Part shown: positions 1-8,431 of the stretch, piece after piece
Layout: each line of letters starts with the position of its first letter
How positions within the stretch are numbered: the stretch's first letter is position 1
The notes under the pieces: generated by a model
Database searches by the model: none
Told to the model about the DNA's origin: nothing
What the model saw: only the letters and a program-made list of their open reading frames with translations
Source of the DNA: Caldilineaceae bacterium
GTDB lineage: Bacteria > Chloroflexota > Anaerolineae > Caldilineales > Caldilineaceae
Length of the DNA: 64,000 bases
NCBI GenBank assembly: GCA_022823185.1
Contig: JAJDXQ010000040.1
Coordinates: forward strand, 1-64,000
Direction: 5' to 3'
Position numbers and translations under genes: made by a program

Positions 1-701
1 GCAGTTCTCGGCCTTTGCCCGCCGTCTTTTGCCGTTCCCGCGTGCAGTCCGGATTTGGGGTTATCAGGAGAAGCGGGTGGCAGGTTTCAGTGTAATTTCC
101 CAGAGGTAGCCTGAAACTCGCCCCCATTTTGGACTGCACCCATTCGGGCGTGTGCAGTCCGGTACTGAATCAGGACATGGAATCAGTATCTGTGGGAAAG
201 GGGACGATTTGCAGGATGGAAGGCGATTGAATCAGGAAGAGAGAGCGGGGAGGAAAAGAAGGAGCTGCGGGGGAGGTGAGTTCTGAGAGAATGGCAGGAG
301 TTAGGAGTACCCTTTGAAGGAACACCCTAAGAGCGCCTTTACAGGGGGGAGGTCGAGGCTTCGATGCCAGGCGAGAAAACGGGGGAAAGGGGAAGCCAGA
401 AGGAGGACTGGGCTACTTCCGGGGGACTATACCAATCTCTGCTGTCGATTCTCATGGTAACGCCAAGAATGCAAGGCGAAACATCCTGTGTGCAGGGTCT
501 ACATTCCAAACTGGGGTCGGAACTGTCCCGGCGGGCTGCTCTCCGGCGCCTTCGCGGGTCGACAGATGGCCGAGAGTGTAGTAGAATCGGGCCGTGTTGC
601 CAAACTGCAATCCGTTGCGCGCAACTGTATGTGAGTTGCATTGAGCGGGGAGTCGGTTTGGCGTTTCTTTGCGCTATCGCGGATATGCCAGACTCTTCAG
701 T
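1..701. other. non-coding left end, no supported gene
   Basis: I see no convincing gene here. The open frames present (for example 364-705 on + and 339-1088 on -) have low-complexity, Arg/Ser-rich translations without recognisable domains, and the minus frame runs into the ABC-F gene. The stretch carries three copies of the 9-mer GTGCAGTCC, two direct (42-50, 152-160) and one inverted (131-139). The promoter of the downstream ABC-F gene should lie in the last 150 bases, but I cannot pick a good -35/-10 pair. Confidence 0.5.
131..160. repeat. inverted repeat / hairpin
   Basis: GGACTGCAC (131-139) and GTGCAGTCC (152-160) are perfect 9-base inverted arms around a 12-base loop; a third copy of the right arm sits at 42-50. 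This could be the edge of a mobile element or an old terminator. There is no T-run after it and no transposase in the window. Confidence 0.4.
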
Positions 702-2834
702 ATGAGCCTCCTCGTCGCAAATGACATCTCCAAGAACTACGGTGACCTCGACGTGCTCGAGGACGTAAACGTGCGCGTCGAGTTCGGCGACCGCATCGGG
801 CTGGTAGGCCAGAATGGGGCGGGGAAGACAAGCCTGCTCTTGGCGCTGGGCCGACTTGACGCCGGTGTCGGCGGGGAGCTCCATATCGCGCAAGGCATAC
901 GCATCGGCTTTCTCTCGCAGGACCCGCCTCCGGCTGGAAATCGCACTCTGTATGAAGACGTCAAGGCAGTTTTCGCCGACTTGCTGGAGGAGGGGGAGAA
1001 GCTGCGCAGGTTGGAATCGCGCATGACCGAGGCGGGTCTGTGTGATGAGGAGCTGGCGCGTCTTCTGGCACAGTATGGGAGGCAGCAAGAGGCGTTCGAA
1101 CAGGCCGGCGGATATGACATTGACCAGAGGATTCGATTTGTGCTGACCGGTCTGGGGCTTCCGGAGTCACTGTGGCATGCGCCGCTGTCCCATCTCAGTG
1201 GAGGGCAACGGACCCGGGCAGGCCTGGGGCGCCTGCTGCTGGAGGAACCGGATTTGCTGCTGCTGGATGAGCCAACCAATCATCTCGATGTACGTTCGAT
1301 GGGGTGGTTGGAGGGTGTGCTTATCGGGTGGAGGGGCGCCCTCATCGTCGTGTCGCACGACCTGTATTTCCTCGATGCGGTTGCCACGCGAATCTGGGAC
1401 CTGGCCCATCGGAGGGTGGAAGCTTACCGCGGCAACTACAGCCACTACCGGCTGCAGCGGGAGGAGCGCCGTGTGCGCTGGCGAAAGGAGTATAAGCGCC
1501 AGCAGGAGTTCATCAAAGAGACCCAGGCATTCGTTCGCCGGTACAAAGCCGGCCAGCGCACCAAGGAAGCGCAGGGCCGGGAGACGAGGCTCAAGCGGTT
1601 CATGGAGGAGGAGGCGCTGCCGCCGCCGCCGAAAGACCAGTTCATCCGGCTTCCGTTGCGGACGGACTCGCGGAGCGGCGACATGGTGATGCGCACGCGC
1701 AAGTTGGTGGCTGGGTACAGCGGCAGCGCGGTAGAAACAGCTGATGACGGCGGCGGTGGGGCATTCCAGGAAGCGAACGGGGAGGGAGGGAGCGGCGTTC
1801 GGCCTTCTCGTCCAAGGGAAGTCGCTTCGAGCTTCAAAGGCTCTGGAAGGGAGGGCATGCCGGAAGGCCGGCAGGGACGGCTGCGTGCGATGCGCAGCAT
1901 CGCGGCATCGGATGTCCCTATCCTGGAGATTCCGGACCTGGAGCTGAATCGCGGGCAGGTTGCGGCTCTGATCGGGCCGAACGGGGCCGGCAAGACGACA
2001 CTTGTGCGCACGATTCTGGAGGAGCTTGAGCCTCTGACCGGTCGAGTCGAATTGGGGGCCGCGGTTGATGTGGGTTACCTTGCGCAGCGGCACGTTGGCA
2101 GTGGATACGGTCTGATGAAGGAGGGGCAGACGGTTCTGGACGCGCTACTGGAGGTCAAGCGACTGCCGACGGAGCGAGCGCGGACGTTTCTCGGCCAGTT
2201 TCTTTTCAGGGGGGATGACGTCTATCAGAGTATTGGGAGCCTTTCCGGGGGAGAGCGCAGCCGGATTGCGCTGGCGCGGCTGACTCTACAGGGGGCAAAC
2301 TTTCTGCTTCTGGATGAACCGACAAACCACCTGGATCTGGACAGCCAGGAGATTCTGCAGGATGCGCTGCGCCAGTTTGGCGGCACGATTTTGCTTGTCA
2401 CCCATGATCGAGCGCTGATTGAGGCTTTGGCCACGCAGATTTGGCAGGTGACGCCTGGAAGCGGGGACAAGCCTGGGCGGCTGGATGTCTTCAAAGGGAC
2501 GTGGAGGCAGTGGCAGTCTGAGCGGTTGCAGCCGGAAGACGAAGTTTCGGCGGTGAAGGAAAAGGCTGCTCCGACGGTTGCTGAGGCGGAGTGGAGCCGG
2601 CAGCGGGAAGCCCGCCGGCTGCGGCGGCGGGAGGAGCGGCAGGAGGAGGCCATCGCGGAGACCGAGGAAAGAATCGCCCGTTTGGAGCACAGATTGGAAG
2701 AGCTTGAGGAAAGGATGGCACAGGCAAGCGCGGGGCTGGCCTTTGACAGGCTGCACGCTTTGCAGGAGGAGTACGAGGCCATCTCCGAGAGGCTGGAAAT
2801 TACGTTGGAGGAATGGGCTGCAATGGCAGCTTGA
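702..2834 (+). CDS. ABC-F family ATPase (ribosome-associated, duplicated ABC domains)
   Basis: Cytosolic ABC-F protein of 710 aa with two ATPase domains and no membrane segments; family members act on the ribosome in translation or antibiotic protection. Domain 1 has Walker A GQNGAGKTS, signature LSGGQ and Walker B LLLLDEPTNHLD. Domain 2 has GPNGAGKTT, LSGGE and LLLDEPTNHLD. A basic inter-domain linker (P-tIM region, about 240-320) follows domain 1, and the C-terminal 80 residues are a charged coiled coil. Unusually, about 65 Gly/Arg/Ser-rich residues (roughly 345-410) interrupt the start of domain 2 before its Walker A. The ATG at 702 is preferred because the upstream 11 codons (from 669) are not family-like. 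The subtype (Uup, EttA or resistance type) is not determined; the C-terminal coiled coil favours Uup-like. Confidence 0.93.
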   Translation: MSLLVANDISKNYGDLDVLEDVNVRVEFGDRIGLVGQNGAGKTSLLLALGRLDAGVGGELHIAQGIRIGFLSQDPPPAGNRTLYEDVKAVFADLLEEGEKLRRLESRMTEAGLCDEELARLLAQYGRQQEAFEQAGGYDIDQRIRFVLTGLGLPESLWHAPLSHLSGGQRTRAGLGRLLLEEPDLLLLDEPTNHLDVRSMGWLEGVLIGWRGALIVVSHDLYFLDAVATRIWDLAHRRVEAYRGNYSHYRLQREERRVRWRKEYKRQQEFIKETQAFVRRYKAGQRTKEAQGRETRLKRFMEEEALPPPPKDQFIRLPLRTDSRSGDMVMRTRKLVAGYSGSAVETADDGGGGAFQEANGEGGSGVRPSRPREVASSFKGSGREGMPEGRQGRLRAMRSIAASDVPILEIPDLELNRGQVAALIGPNGAGKTTLVRTILEELEPLTGRVELGAAVDVGYLAQRHVGSGYGLMKEGQTVLDALLEVKRLPTERARTFLGQFLFRGDDVYQSIGSLSGGERSRIALARLTLQGANFLLLDEPTNHLDLDSQEILQDALRQFGGTILLVTHDRALIEALATQIWQVTPGSGDKPGRLDVFKGTWRQWQSERLQPEDEVSAVKEKAAPTVAEAEWSRQREARRLRRREERQEEAIAETEERIARLEHRLEELEERMAQASAGLAFDRLHALQEEYEAISERLEITLEEWAAMAA

Positions 2835-2858
2835 CAGGCTTGTCAGGCGAGGTATATT
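2831..2858 (+). promoter_or_regulatory. predicted sigma-70 promoter for coaE
   Basis: TTGACA (2831-2836), a 16-base spacer and TATATT (2853-2858), overlapping the stop codon of the ABC-F gene. An overlapping alternative is TTGTCA (2840-2845), 18 bases, TAGAAT (2864-2869). Either would start transcription just before or around 2868-2876, which supports the internal ATG at 2913 for coaE. Confidence 0.55.
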
Positions 2859-2912
2859 TCGGCTAGAATGGGGCAAGCTGGGGACAACCATTTGCAAAGG
2901 GTCCAATCATTT

Positions 2913-3545
2913 ATGTCTCGCAAATCGCTGGTCATTGGGTTGACAGGGAATATCGCCACAGGCAAGAGCACGATTCTCAACTATCTGACGGAGAAATGCG
3001 CCTTTATCATCGATGCTGACAAGCTGGGACATCGCGTAATCGAACCGGGTGGTCCGGCCTATGATGCAGTGGTTCGGGCGTTCGGCAAGAGCATTCTGCG
3101 CGAAGACGGAACGATTGACCGCAAGAAGCTGGGCAGGATCGTGTTCTCGAATCCGCTGGATTTGGGGAGATTGGAGAAGATTGTCCACCCGAAGATCTTC
3201 GACCTGGGGAAGCAGGAGATTGACGAGAACGATTCCCCCGTGATTGTTTTGGAGGCAATCAAGCTGCTCGAAGCGGGGTTGATGTCGACACTCTGCGATG
3301 AGATCTGGGTGGTGACATCCAGCTTGGGCAACCAGTTGCGCCGACTGTTGGAGACGCGCAGGATGGAAGAGAGCGAGGCGCGACGGATGATCGAACTGCA
3401 GCCCCCACAGGCGGCGAAGGTAAACCAAGCGGATCGCGTGATCGACAACGACGGCAGTCTGGCCGAGTTACATGCCCAGCTGGACGCGATCTGGGAGGAC
3501 TTGAAGAGACGGTACCCGCGTCGGGTTACGACGCTGGCGCGTTAG
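2913..3545 (+). CDS. coaE: dephospho-CoA kinase
   Basis: Catalyses the last step of coenzyme A synthesis, ATP-dependent phosphorylation of the 3'-hydroxyl of dephospho-CoA, in the cytosol. The 210-aa product has the P-loop GLTGNIATGKST near the N-terminus, the DAD motif of the substrate site (IIDADKLGHRV), the LGRIVF and HP motifs, and the lid/base region RRMIELQ. Length matches the family (about 200 aa). The frame is open back to an ATG at 2868, but homology starts at the Ser-Arg-Lys just after the ATG at 2913, and the predicted promoter overlaps 2868. It follows the ABC-F gene by 78 bases and precedes a small membrane protein and dnaJ on the same strand. Confidence 0.95.
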   Translation: MSRKSLVIGLTGNIATGKSTILNYLTEKCAFIIDADKLGHRVIEPGGPAYDAVVRAFGKSILREDGTIDRKKLGRIVFSNPLDLGRLEKIVHPKIFDLGKQEIDENDSPVIVLEAIKLLEAGLMSTLCDEIWVVTSSLGNQLRRLLETRRMEESEARRMIELQPPQAAKVNQADRVIDNDGSLAELHAQLDAIWEDLKRRYPRRVTTLAR

Positions 3546-3561
3546 GGGGTTCCGAACAGAA

Positions 3562-3753
3562 ATGAATTTCCTGCGGAGATTCTGGGCAGACCATACAGTT
3601 TTGTCGAACTGGGCAGTTTTAGCCATCGGCTTTGTTGTGATCCTTGCTTTCAGCGCCCGGGGGGTGGGATTCACCGGCACGCAGTGGGCGGCATTGATCG
3701 GTGTAACTGTTGGCCTGGCCGGCTTGTGCGCCTGGATCATAGGTTGGGAATAG
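3562..3753 (+). CDS. small two-helix membrane protein, unknown function
   Basis: A 63-aa product with two hydrophobic segments (about residues 15-32 and 39-60) joined by a short Gly-rich turn. I do not recognise the family. It starts 16 bases after coaE and ends 4 bases before dnaJ, so it is very probably co-transcribed with both. A GGGGGTTC stretch 5' of the ATG is a possible ribosome binding site. The call as a real gene rests on its position between tightly packed genes and its clean membrane-protein composition. Confidence 0.65.
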   Translation: MNFLRRFWADHTVLSNWAVLAIGFVVILAFSARGVGFTGTQWAALIGVTVGLAGLCAWIIGWE

Positions 3754-3757
3754 GCAG

Positions 3758-4879
3758 ATGAGCGAAAAGCGCGACTACTATGAAGTGCTGGGGATCGAGC
3801 GGGGCGCGGACGACGCCGCGCTGAAGCGGGCCTTCCGCAAGCTGGCCCAGCAGTATCACCCAGACGTGAGCCAGGAGCCGGACGCAGAAGCCAAGTTCAA
3901 AGAGATAAATGAAGCCTACCAGGTATTGAGTGATCCGCAGAAGCGGCAGATTTACGACCGCTTCGGACACTCCGGTCTTGCCGGGTCGGGGGGCTTCAGC
4001 GACTTCAGCCAGGGATTCGGGGACTTAGGCAGCATCTTTGAGGAGGTCTTTGGGTTCGGAGGGATGGGGCGCAACAATCGCCGGGCGCCGCGGCGGGGCG
4101 CAGACCTGCGGGTGGACATCCAGTTGAGCTTTGAAGACGCCGCCTTTGGCACGCAGGAGGAGATTGAAGTCCCGCGCATGGAAGACTGCCTTCAGTGCCA
4201 GGGCAGCGGGGCAGAGCCGGGCACAACACCCGAGAGGTGTTCGACCTGCGGCGGCAGCGGCGAGGTGCAACGCCGCCAGCAGAGTCCGCTTTTTGGTACG
4301 ATCGTTACGGCGACGACCTGCCCCGCCTGCCACGGCGAAGGAGAGGTGATTGCCACCGCTTGTAGCCGCTGCAACGGGCGCAAACGCGTCCAGATTTCAC
4401 GCAAGATCAAGGTCAACGTGCCTGCAGGGGTTGATAGCGGAACGAGGATACGGTTGGCAGGCGAGGGTGAGGCAGGGATGTTGGGGGGGCCGCGGGGCAA
4501 CCTCTACGTGATCATCAGTGTCGAAGAACACCCTGTGTTTGTTCGCGATGAATTTGATCTTCATATGGAATTGCCGGTCGGGATCGCACAGGCAACGCTC
4601 GGTGCGACCGTGAATGTACCCACCTTGGAGGGCGATTCAATCAGTTTGGAGATTCCGGCGGGCACGCAAACCGGGAGGAGCTTTCGCAAGGCGGGGTTGG
4701 GAATTCCTCGACTCCAGCGCAGCGGTCGGGGTGATTTGATCGTCACGGTGCGGCTGGTGACACCGACCGACCTGAGTGAGGAACAGGAGATGCTCTTCCG
4801 ACAGCTCGCTGAGAGCATGGGGGACGAGGTGGATGCGCCGCGGCGGGGGCTCCTGGATCGGATTCTGAGACCGGAGTAA
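3758..4879 (+). CDS. dnaJ: type I (class A) DnaJ / Hsp40 co-chaperone
   Basis: Co-chaperone that stimulates DnaK ATPase and delivers unfolded clients. The 373-aa protein shows the full class A order: J-domain with the HPD tripeptide (YHPDVSQ, about residue 34), a short Gly/Phe linker (about 70-110), four zinc motifs CLQCQGSG, CSTCGGSG, CPACHGEG and CSRCNGRK (about 145-210), then two beta-rich substrate domains. The last zinc motif has Arg-Lys in place of the usual trailing Gly-x-Gly. No dnaK or grpE is adjacent. The ATG at 3758 begins 4 bases after the small membrane gene. Convergent with the EamA transporter gene. Confidence 0.95.
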   Translation: MSEKRDYYEVLGIERGADDAALKRAFRKLAQQYHPDVSQEPDAEAKFKEINEAYQVLSDPQKRQIYDRFGHSGLAGSGGFSDFSQGFGDLGSIFEEVFGFGGMGRNNRRAPRRGADLRVDIQLSFEDAAFGTQEEIEVPRMEDCLQCQGSGAEPGTTPERCSTCGGSGEVQRRQQSPLFGTIVTATTCPACHGEGEVIATACSRCNGRKRVQISRKIKVNVPAGVDSGTRIRLAGEGEAGMLGGPRGNLYVIISVEEHPVFVRDEFDLHMELPVGIAQATLGATVNVPTLEGDSISLEIPAGTQTGRSFRKAGLGIPRLQRSGRGDLIVTVRLVTPTDLSEEQEMLFRQLAESMGDEVDAPRRGLLDRILRPE

Positions 4880-4922
4880 CGGGTTGCCAGTAGACCGGCG
4901 ATGACCAGGTTGCGGCGGACGA

Positions 4923-5837
4923 TCAATTTACGCGGCGTTGTTGTTGTTTCCGGAGGAGAGAAGCCAATTTGGGGCCCGACTGGAAGAGAATCCCCGCGAT
5001 GACCAGAGAGAGGCCCACGATTGCTGTCGAGTGTACCGGTTCGTCCAGGAGCAGCCTGACCAGCGGCAGCGCGATGACCGGTGTGAGATAGAGCAGGTTT
5101 GAGACGATGAAGGTGTCGCCGCGCTCCAGGGCCTTGAACCAGAACAGATAGCTTACACCGTTGACCAGGATGCCGTTGAACAAGATCCATCTCCAGACCG
5201 CGGTTGACGGCCAAGGCAGCCCTCCTGTCGCGGCGACGGCAATGGCGGCGCAGAGCAGAGCAGCGCCAAAGTAGATGAAGGCTGCAACGGTCAGATCGCA
5301 GTTTGCCCGTTTGCCCAGGACAGAGAAGAGGGCAAAGACCAGGGCGCCACTCAAGGCAAGCAGGTTTCCCGCCAGGTTTTCCAACTGAAACTCCACCATC
5401 TGGCCACGGGTTACAATTACGACGACCCCGCTGAAGCTGATCGCGATGGCAAGCAGGCGCGTTGGTGTCAGCTTCTCGCCCAGGAGCGGGACGGCCAGAA
5501 GGCTGACCAGAATGGGCCAGGTGTAGGCGAGAATGAATCCCTCGGCTGCAGAGGTGCGGGCGAACGCGCCATAGAGAAGCAGATAGTAGAGGAAAGCGCC
5601 CAGGAATCCGAGCCACATGAGGTGGGCATAGTCACGGAAGGTGAGGCTGGCCAGAGAGGCAGACTTTCGCCGGAGTAGGACGATTGCGCCAAGCGCAGCC
5701 GCGGAGAACATTGTGCTGTAGAAGAGCATCTGCAGGTTGTTCAGTTCTGTCAGAATCTTCTTCGACGCAACAGGGATGAAGGCCCACAGTAGGATGCAGA
5801 GGGCCAGGTTGAAGTAGGAGACGAAGCGGGGATTCAT
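4923..5837 (-). CDS. EamA/DMT-family transporter
   Basis: Drug/metabolite transporter superfamily member, 304 aa, with ten predicted membrane helices in two EamA repeats (roughly 8-140 and 150-290). The ends of the repeats carry typical signatures (TYTWPILVSLLAVPLLGEKLT in repeat 1; SNLLYLTPVIALPLV and a charged PVHS turn in repeat 2). Such proteins export amino acids or other small metabolites; the substrate cannot be read from sequence. I chose the ATG at 5837 (MNPRFVS) rather than 5861 because the eight extra residues precede the first helix without homology. It is single-gene, convergent with dnaJ and divergent from prmA. Confidence 0.85.
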   Translation of the reverse strand: MNPRFVSYFNLALCILLWAFIPVASKKILTELNNLQMLFYSTMFSAAALGAIVLLRRKSASLASLTFRDYAHLMWLGFLGAFLYYLLLYGAFARTSAAEGFILAYTWPILVSLLAVPLLGEKLTPTRLLAIAISFSGVVVIVTRGQMVEFQLENLAGNLLALSGALVFALFSVLGKRANCDLTVAAFIYFGAALLCAAIAVAATGGLPWPSTAVWRWILFNGILVNGVSYLFWFKALERGDTFIVSNLLYLTPVIALPLVRLLLDEPVHSTAIVGLSLVIAGILFQSGPKLASLLRKQQQRRVN

Positions 5838-6297
5838 AGGCAAGGCCGGGGCTGAGCACAATCGGAAGGGCGTCCTGGAGTTACTTTGAACCGTGAAGGG
5901 CGTGGGAACAGCTTAACACCAATCGTGATCCAAGGTGCGCCATGAAGCGCTCTGAAGTACAGTTTAACACCTTTTTCGATCCGCGAAGGGGCGCCAAGTG
6001 CCGCGAAGAACAGCGTATCATTTCTCTGACGCAACGGGGCATACGGTGAACGGGAAAGGAAGCAGGGCAAAATAGGAGCGAGGCTCAGGCTAGGCCTGAG
6101 AGTTTTCGCTGAGACCTTCAACCCGCTTTTCCTGGCAAACCAACACTGGAATGCGCCTATTTGTAAGGCAACGCGGGTTTGCTCTGAAGGGCTTGCGAAG
6201 TGATACATTTTCTGAGAATTCTGAAATCAAATGAATGGGAAGGTGTCAGGCAGGCGATGCAATACCGGGAACCACGGGTGATCGGGATGGATTTTTC
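5838..6297. other. intergenic region between divergent transporter and prmA
   Basis: 460 bases without a credible gene; the frames present have no domain-like translation. It must contain the promoters of the leftward EamA gene and rightward prmA. The visible structure is an imperfect tandem repeat at 5908-5996, listed separately. Confidence 0.45.
5908..5996. repeat. imperfect tandem direct repeat
   Basis: Two copies with a 51-base period (5908-5942 and 5959-5996). Each begins ACAG(C/T)TTAACACC, has a GATCC core and ends GCGCCA. Too imperfect to align beyond about 35 bases. Could be a decayed repeat or paired protein-binding sites. Confidence 0.4.
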
Positions 6298-7275
6298 ATG
6301 GTAGCCGTTGGGCTGGTAGAAATAGCGGTTGAGGTCGACGGGGAGGCGGCTGAAGCGGTTGCCGACCTGTTTAATCGCTACAATGGCGGCGATTGGGTCG
6401 AGGACAGCGAGGCAGGGGAAGCCTCAGGCGGTGGGGCGGTTTTGGAGTCCACCGGATACGATGATTTTGGGGATCCGGCAGACGGCGAGTACAGGTTGGT
6501 CGTTAAGACCTATTTGAAGCCGGGCCGGCGCGGGCAGAAGATTCAGAGGCAGATAGAAGAAGGGCTGTGGCGGCTACGGCTTCTCTACCCGATGCCGGAA
6601 CCGGTTACGAGGACGGTCAAGGAGGAGGATTGGGCGCATGCCTGGAAACGGCACTACAAGCCGATACGAATTGGGCGGCGCGTTCTTCTGACACCGGCGT
6701 GGGAGGTTCCGAACCCGATGCCGGGAGACGTAGTGGTCAGGTTGGAGCCGGGCATGGCTTTTGGCACGGGGCTGCATCCGACAACGCGACTATGTGTGGC
6801 TGCGTTGGAGGAGTGCGTAACGCCGGGCGAGGCGCTGTTGGACGTAGGCACGGGAAGCGGCGTGCTTTCGATTGTGGGCGCGAAACTGGGCGCGCTTCCT
6901 GTGATGGCGACCGATATCGATCCGCTGGCCGTGCAGGCCGCGAAGGACAATGCTGAACGAAATGGAATCGCTCTTTCCAGCGAGTCTATGACTGTTGAAC
7001 TTGGCTCGGTCCCGGCCGGACAGGAGGGCCGCTTCCCGCTTGTGGCGGCCAACATTTTGGCAGAGGTGCTGGTTGGATTGTTTGAGGGCGCCTACGACAA
7101 CGTTCCGCTTGCGGAGCCGGTCGCGGCTGGCGGGCTCCTTATCCTTTCAGGCATTCTGGAGGAGAAGGCGGAAATGGTCCTGGCAGCTGCCAACTCTCGA
7201 GGACTGCGGGAAGTGCGGCGCGGGCAGGAGGGAGATTGGGTCGCCCTCGTGGTGAGAAAAGAAGATGGCGCGTGA
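6298..7275 (+). CDS. prmA: ribosomal protein L11 methyltransferase
   Basis: SAM-dependent enzyme that trimethylates ribosomal protein L11. The 325-aa product has an N-terminal substrate-recognition domain (about 1-110), then a Rossmann methyltransferase domain with motif I LLDVGTGSGVLSI, acidic motif II ATDIDPLAV and the post-motif NILAEVL (family consensus N-I/L-A-x-x-L). The signature GLHPTTRLCVAALEE is typical of PrmA. The ATG at 6298 is preferred over 6235 because the upstream 21 codons are not family-like. Its 3' end overlaps rsmE by 11 bases, so the pair is translationally coupled, a common PrmA-RsmE arrangement. Confidence 0.93.
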   Translation: MVAVGLVEIAVEVDGEAAEAVADLFNRYNGGDWVEDSEAGEASGGGAVLESTGYDDFGDPADGEYRLVVKTYLKPGRRGQKIQRQIEEGLWRLRLLYPMPEPVTRTVKEEDWAHAWKRHYKPIRIGRRVLLTPAWEVPNPMPGDVVVRLEPGMAFGTGLHPTTRLCVAALEECVTPGEALLDVGTGSGVLSIVGAKLGALPVMATDIDPLAVQAAKDNAERNGIALSSESMTVELGSVPAGQEGRFPLVAANILAEVLVGLFEGAYDNVPLAEPVAAGGLLILSGILEEKAEMVLAAANSRGLREVRRGQEGDWVALVVRKEDGA

Positions 7276-8026
7276 AGAGACCTGTCGCGGCGGGGGTAGC
7301 CACCGGTTCTTCCTTGAGGGGATGCGGGGCGAGCCGGGGGCGCGTGTCGACCTTGCGCCGCTTTCACACCAGCTGCGAAGCGTTCTGCGCCTGGACGCCG
7401 GCAGCGTCATCACGCTGCTGGATGGGAGCGGCGCGGCCTATCCTACACGCATCGAATCTTTGGAGAAGGGACAGGCGACAGGCACTGTGTTGAGAAGCGA
7501 GCCGGCGCTGGGCGAGCCAAGCGTGGAACTCACGCTCTACCAGTGCGTCCCGAAGGGCGACCGGTTTGCATGGATTCTGCAAAAAGGGACAGAGTTAGGC
7601 GTGTCCAGGTTCGTGCCCGTGATCAGCAGCCGGACCGTAGTCAGGCCGGCGGAACGGCTGCTGCCAAAGTATGAGCGGTGGCGGGCGGTCGTGCGAGAGG
7701 CTGCCGAGCAAAGCCGGCGCGGCAGGCTCCCTGTTGTTGAGGAACCGTTGCATTGGGCCGAGGCTCTGGAGCGGGTCCGCGGTCTTGGACTGCTTGCCTG
7801 GGAGGAAGCAGACGGAATCCGTTCAAACTGGCAGGCAGAGGCGGCTGATTCAGACGCGGTGTCGCTGCTTGTGGGGCCGGAAGGAGGCATCACGAAGGAA
7901 GAGGCGGAGGCGGCGCAGGCAAGGGGGTGGCTTCCGGTATCCCTCGGGCCCAGGGTCCTTCGATCCGAAACCGCGGCCATCGCTGCGGCCGCGCTCGTGA
8001 TGCATATCGCCGGCGAACTCGATTAG
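7265..8026 (+). CDS. rsmE: 16S rRNA (uracil-1498-N3)-methyltransferase
   Basis: SPOUT-class methyltransferase of U1498 in 16S rRNA. The 253-aa protein has the N-terminal PUA-like domain (HRFFLEGM, VDLAPLSHQLRSVLRLDAGS) and the C-terminal knotted domain with the SAM-site signatures LLVGPEGGITKEEAEAA and SLGPRVLRSETAAIAAA, both diagnostic for RsmE. Length is normal. It starts inside the end of prmA in another frame and is the last gene before a 400-base gap with a new promoter. Confidence 0.95.
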   Translation: MAREETCRGGGSHRFFLEGMRGEPGARVDLAPLSHQLRSVLRLDAGSVITLLDGSGAAYPTRIESLEKGQATGTVLRSEPALGEPSVELTLYQCVPKGDRFAWILQKGTELGVSRFVPVISSRTVVRPAERLLPKYERWRAVVREAAEQSRRGRLPVVEEPLHWAEALERVRGLGLLAWEEADGIRSNWQAEAADSDAVSLLVGPEGGITKEEAEAAQARGWLPVSLGPRVLRSETAAIAAAALVMHIAGELD

Positions 8027-8154
8027 AAGACCGGGCTCGGCTGGATGCTTGGCAATCAACGTGTTTGCGAAGGGCGGCCAGCGGGGGAACAGTTCCTTCG
8101 CGTCGGTGTGCCGGGATGGAGTTCAGGCGGGAACGGGTCGGTCGAAAACCATCC

Positions 8155-8183
8155 TTGACACTCCCCTTCATTCGGCATACAAT
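8155..8183 (+). promoter_or_regulatory. near-consensus sigma-70 promoter for sugar ABC operon
   Basis: TTGACA (8155-8160), 17-base spacer, TACAAT (8178-8183). Predicted start near 8190, leaving an unusually long leader of about 240 bases before the receptor gene at 8432. I see no known riboswitch in the leader. The same -35, spacer length and -10 occur at 28981-29009 before the peptide transporter. Confidence 0.7.
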
Positions 8184-8431
8184 TGCGCCGTTCCATGGAC
8201 TGGCCTGCTTCAGGTACAGTCGGCAGCGAGGCCGAAGCGGATTCCATCGATCGCCCCCTCACCATAGCGGGACTGAAATCAAGCGACCGGATTTCCAAAC
8301 TGCCGGGCAAGTCAGTCTTTTCGACTCAGGCATGAGCGGAGAAAGGCGGGGAGGCCAGCAACGGCACGCTTCATTCTGCGGGCTTTTTTGGCAAACAAGG
8401 TGTCCACCAACCAACACAGAGGAGAGGAGAG

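Noticed and set aside
128-141. 14-base match TTTGGACTGCACCC to 55790-55803
   Set aside because: A few 14-base matches are expected by chance in 64 kb, and the flanks differ; not evidence of a dispersed repeat on its own.
364-705. 113-aa plus-strand frame before the ABC-F gene
   Set aside because: Arg/Ser-rich, no domain, runs into the real start region.
339-1088. 249-aa minus-strand open frame at the left end
   Set aside because: Overlaps the ABC-F gene start; translation has no domain and the composition of a shadow frame.
4561-5616. 351-aa minus-strand frame spanning dnaJ end and EamA gene
   Set aside because: Shadow in another frame of two well-supported genes; translation is Arg/Pro-rich.
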